NCBI GenBank assembly: GCA_001683895.1
Contig: LXQJ01000009.1
Location: forward strand, 1-54,341
Direction of reading: 5' to 3'
From: Luteimonas sp. ANT-B3E
Lineage (GTDB): Bacteria > Pseudomonadota > Gammaproteobacteria > Xanthomonadales > Xanthomonadaceae
Length of the DNA stretch: 54,341 bases
This document shows positions 51,979 through 54,341 of the stretch, in pieces; the first letter of the stretch is position 1; the number at the start of each line of letters is the position of its first letter. The notes beneath the pieces were generated by a model, which searched no databases, had not been told where the DNA came from, and was given only the letters and a program-made list of their open reading frames with translations. Both the position numbers and the translations under genes were made by a program.

Positions 51979-52374
51979 ATGACGCGACTGCTCCTGATCG
52001 CCGCCTGCCTTGCTTTTACGTTGCTGCCAGCCACGCTCGCCGCGCAGGACCCTGGCGCGGCCGCGCCGGTTATCACCCCCGCAGCCTCCGCCCCGACGGC
52101 GGCTACGCCGCCCGCGCTGGTCGGGAACCTCGCCTCCGGGCGTTCGCTGACCTACACCTGCCAGGGTTGCCACGGTATCGAGGGCTACAGGAACGCGTAC
52201 CCGAACTACCACGTGCCACTGATCGGCGGCCAGTCGACGCAGTACCTCGTCAATTCGCTGACCGAATACCGCAAGGGCACGCGCAGGCATCCGACCATGC
52301 AGGTCCAGGCACAGAGTTTTTCCGACCAGGACATCGCCGACATCGCCGCGTTCCTCGCCGGGGTGACCCCGTGA
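51979..52374 (+). CDS. Class I cytochrome c (c4-like), first of pair
   Basis: A 131-residue periplasmic monoheme cytochrome. The signal peptide covers about 1-22 (LLLIAACLAFTLLPATLA), followed by a Pro/Ala linker to ~47. The heme motif is CQGCH at 61-65, and the likely axial ligand is Met107 in HPTMQVQA, with SFSDQDIADIAAFLAG closing the fold. It resembles one half of diheme cytochrome c4. It ends in a GTGA overlap with a second cytochrome gene, so electrons may pass between them. Confidence 0.92.
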   Translation: MTRLLLIAACLAFTLLPATLAAQDPGAAAPVITPAASAPTAATPPALVGNLASGRSLTYTCQGCHGIEGYRNAYPNYHVPLIGGQSTQYLVNSLTEYRKGTRRHPTMQVQAQSFSDQDIADIAAFLAGVTP

Positions 52375-52832
52375 CCCGCACTTTCGCCGGCCATCGCGCC
52401 GCGCACGCCGCGCTGGCGCTGGCCATTGCGGGCGTGGTCGCGGCCTGCGGCGGCACCGACACCGCCGCCATCCATTCCGGCGCCGACCGGTCCGGCGGCA
52501 ACACCACGTCCTCGGCCGGGCTGCCGGGCGGCCACATCGCCGCCGGCGAGAAGCAGTCGCAGGTCAAGGGTGCGGCCACCGGCCAGTCCTGTATCGACTG
52601 CCATGGCGCCGACGGCAACGCGCCGCTGGACCCCTCGTATCCGAAGCTCGGCGGCCAGTACCACGACTACCTGGCGCACACCCTGCAGCTCTACCGCAGC
52701 GGCGACCGCGACCACGCGCTGATGTCGAACCAGGCGCGCGACCTCACCGACCAGCAGATTGCCGACCTGGCCGCGTACTTCGCCTCGCGGCCGTCGCAGC
52801 TGCGCAACCTGCGCGGCGTGCACGACCGATAG
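52371..52832 (+). CDS. Class I cytochrome c lipoprotein, second of pair
   Basis: A 153-residue cytochrome. The start is GTG 52371, coupled to the first gene. The signal ends VVAAC (lipidated Cys26), so it is probably tethered to a membrane, unlike its neighbour. A Ser/Gly linker leads to the heme motif CIDCH (74-78), LGGQYHDYLAHTLQLY and axial Met118 (HALMSNQA), then LTDQQIADLAAYFAS. Shared motifs with the first cytochrome suggest a split cytochrome c4-type diheme relay. No oxidase genes are in the window. Confidence 0.92.
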   Translation: MTRTFAGHRAAHAALALAIAGVVAACGGTDTAAIHSGADRSGGNTTSSAGLPGGHIAAGEKQSQVKGAATGQSCIDCHGADGNAPLDPSYPKLGGQYHDYLAHTLQLYRSGDRDHALMSNQARDLTDQQIADLAAYFASRPSQLRNLRGVHDR

Positions 52833-52900
52833 ACCCGGTCTCCAGCGTCCGCACCCTCCGGACCGCGCGCAGCAGCTGCACGCCGTCTGGCGGTTGGCCG

Positions 52901-54310
52901 CTACAGTAGTGCTTCCGGATCTTCCTGCAGCTCGGGTTTGAACGGCACGTCCGGCGGCGGGCGCGCGCCGGCTTCGACATCCTGAAGGTTGGCATCGCTG
53001 ATGCCGCAGCCGCCGCCCAGCGCCAGCAGCGCGACGTCACAGCGCAGCTGCTTGGTGGTGCCCGGAATGGGGATCATCACCGTGCGGATGCTGCGCCGCA
53101 CCCACTCCTGGAGCAGTGTCTCGCTCGGCACCCAGAAGCGGTCGAAACTGGTCGGCTCGTAATCGGTCGGCGGACGCTTCAGCCACGTCCCCATGCGGTC
53201 GATCTTCTCGAAATCCTCGGTGACGGTCCCTGGCGGCAGGCCGCCGCCAACGCGACCGCCACCGGCGATCCTCGGACGACCGTCGGCGTCGAACAGCCCT
53301 GGCGGACCGCCGGAACGCGCCGACCCGCTGCGTGCACTCGCCGCATCGGCCCAGTCGTCGCCGGCGCGTGGCGTCGCGGCGGCCCCCGGGCGGGGGGCAG
53401 CCGGCCCGGCGCCGACCGCGCCGGTTCTCGACGTCGCGGCCCGCGCCGGGTTTTGTGTCGCCTGGCCGCCGTCCACCGGTGCTGCAGCCGCAGGCAACAC
53501 CCGGGTACTCGCGGAGGGCGTCGCCGGTATCGTCACCGGGCGCGCGGCAGGCATCGGCAGTTGGCGCACCGCGACGGCTGGCGCGTCCACCGATACGATC
53601 GCAGGCGCCGCGCTGACAGCAGGCGCCGGCACCGGACGCAGCGTCGGCAGCGGTGCCGGGATCTCGCGTATCTCGACCTCCGCCACGGGGCGCGCCAGGT
53701 CAGGCGCGGCGATCTCCCGTACCGGCAGCGGTCGGGTCTGCGGCGGCAGAACCGGCTCCACCACGGCGATATCGCGGCTGCGCGCGGCCACCACCGGGGT
53801 CGCCAGCGTAGGCACTGGCACTGCCACCGGCCGCGGCGGCGGGAGCGTGAACCGGTTATCCGTCGTCGCGACCTCCGTCACCTGCAGCGGCTGCGTCTGC
53901 GCGGCGGGCGCCTCGGCGGGTGGCTCGGGCGGATCGATGGTGACAGCCGGCGGGGGCTGCGTCTGCGGCGCGACCGCGGTCGCTGCCGGTGCTGGCGGCT
54001 CTTCGGTCGGCGGCAGCGGTGTCGCCTCCGCGGGAGCCGGCGCGTCCTCCCCGCCCCCGCGGTCCTGCGGCGTGCCGTCGCCGACGAACGTCACCTCGGT
54101 GACCGTCTCGCCTGCGGCGGCATCCGGTGCCGTCATCCGGCGGATGCCGACGGTGAGCAGCCAAAGCAGCGCGATTACGAATCCGACATGCATCAACAGC
54201 GACAGCGTTGCCGCCGTCCGCCGCGCTCCACGTTCGTCGCGCGCGGCGGGATCCCACTGTTGCCGCCAAAGCACGCGGAATGCCCGCCACTGTCCCAGCG
54301 CCGGCACCAC
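52901..54310 (-). CDS. Pro-rich 'transmembrane repetitive protein', TonB-like layout
   Basis: A 469-residue protein. A short cytoplasmic start (QQWDPAARDERGARRTAATL) precedes one membrane helix (about 33-57). A ~270-residue Pro/Ala/Val-rich region with repeated TLPPPRPVAVPVPT-like stretches follows. A folded C-terminal part (about 370-469) contains TWLKRPPTDYEPTSFDRFW, IPIPGTTKQLRCDV and a Cys pair. The layout resembles TonB, and I recall similar xanthomonad proteins under this descriptive name, but the C-terminal domain is not a recognisable TonB domain. The frame stays open to the window edge; the start at GTG 54310 is a minimum. Confidence 0.75.
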   Translation of the reverse strand: MVPALGQWRAFRVLWRQQWDPAARDERGARRTAATLSLLMHVGFVIALLWLLTVGIRRMTAPDAAAGETVTEVTFVGDGTPQDRGGGEDAPAPAEATPLPPTEEPPAPAATAVAPQTQPPPAVTIDPPEPPAEAPAAQTQPLQVTEVATTDNRFTLPPPRPVAVPVPTLATPVVAARSRDIAVVEPVLPPQTRPLPVREIAAPDLARPVAEVEIREIPAPLPTLRPVPAPAVSAAPAIVSVDAPAVAVRQLPMPAARPVTIPATPSASTRVLPAAAAPVDGGQATQNPARAATSRTGAVGAGPAAPRPGAAATPRAGDDWADAASARSGSARSGGPPGLFDADGRPRIAGGGRVGGGLPPGTVTEDFEKIDRMGTWLKRPPTDYEPTSFDRFWVPSETLLQEWVRRSIRTVMIPIPGTTKQLRCDVALLALGGGCGISDANLQDVEAGARPPPDVPFKPELQEDPEALL

Positions 54311-54341
54311 GGGGCCGGCGCGGCCCGGCGGGCGCCCGGCC

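Noticed and set aside
53300-54100. Pro/Ala repeats as a tandem DNA repeat or CRISPR-like array
   Set aside because: The repetition is of amino-acid composition only; there are no identical repeat units with regular spacing in the DNA.

Overview
The window is high-GC chromosomal DNA, mostly core housekeeping genes with short intergenic gaps. Gene content and order suggest a gamma-proteobacterium of the Lysobacteraceae (Xanthomonadaceae), probably near Lysobacter or Luteimonas. Markers include ndk-rlmN-pilW-rodZ...yfgM-bamB-der, cmk-rpsA-ihfB-lapB, a DUF1244/DUF1249/DUF2272 set, the cysteine-poor L36 and a C-terminal 'transmembrane repetitive protein'. The taxon is inferred from gene content; there is no rRNA here.

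Layout. 1-2300 is a worn accessory edge. It holds the 5' end of an IS3-type transposase, a cysteine synthase beheaded at the IS junction, a DUF6498 membrane protein, an orphan C-terminus of class I aldolase, a frameshifted DUF411 gene and an intact Cys-rich copper-binding four-helix protein. 2422-2730 is a tRNA-Ala/tRNA-Glu unit with promoter and terminator. 2758-9078 carries DUF1249, the divergent pair ppsR/ppsA, an MscS channel, orn and DUF2721. 9092-13666 is tadA, guaA, guaB and folD. 13803-15208 has DUF1244 and DUF2272 genes. 15321-21712 is a leftward run: yfgM, bamB, der, mobA, moeA, moeB (molybdenum cofactor). 21840-25039 is ndk, rlmN, pilW, rodZ. 25227-29565 is a fatty-acid beta-oxidation unit (TetR regulator, FadB-like, thiolase) with a PsrA-type operator in front of the regulator.

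29778-31655 holds an unknown membrane-anchored gene and two tandem secreted paralogues with four conserved cysteines; these are the least understood genes here. 31836-36862 (lapB, WecA-like, CapD-like, galU) is a tightly coupled surface-polysaccharide operon. 36872-39775 is ihfB, rpsA, cmk. 39848-43713 runs rightward: L36, a small exported protein, agmatine deiminase, N-carbamoylputrescine amidase and a TraB-family membrane protein. 43805-51553 is one efflux operon: a membrane-fusion lipoprotein and two different RND permeases behind a palindromic operator. 51869-52832 holds two overlapping class I cytochrome c genes. The window ends in a TonB-like Pro-rich membrane protein.

I found no CRISPR array, defence system, prophage or complete mobile element. 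The best candidates for undescribed biology are the tandem four-cysteine secreted pair, the operator-controlled MFP-RND-RND efflux operon, and the symmetric promoter element shared by ppsR and ppsA.
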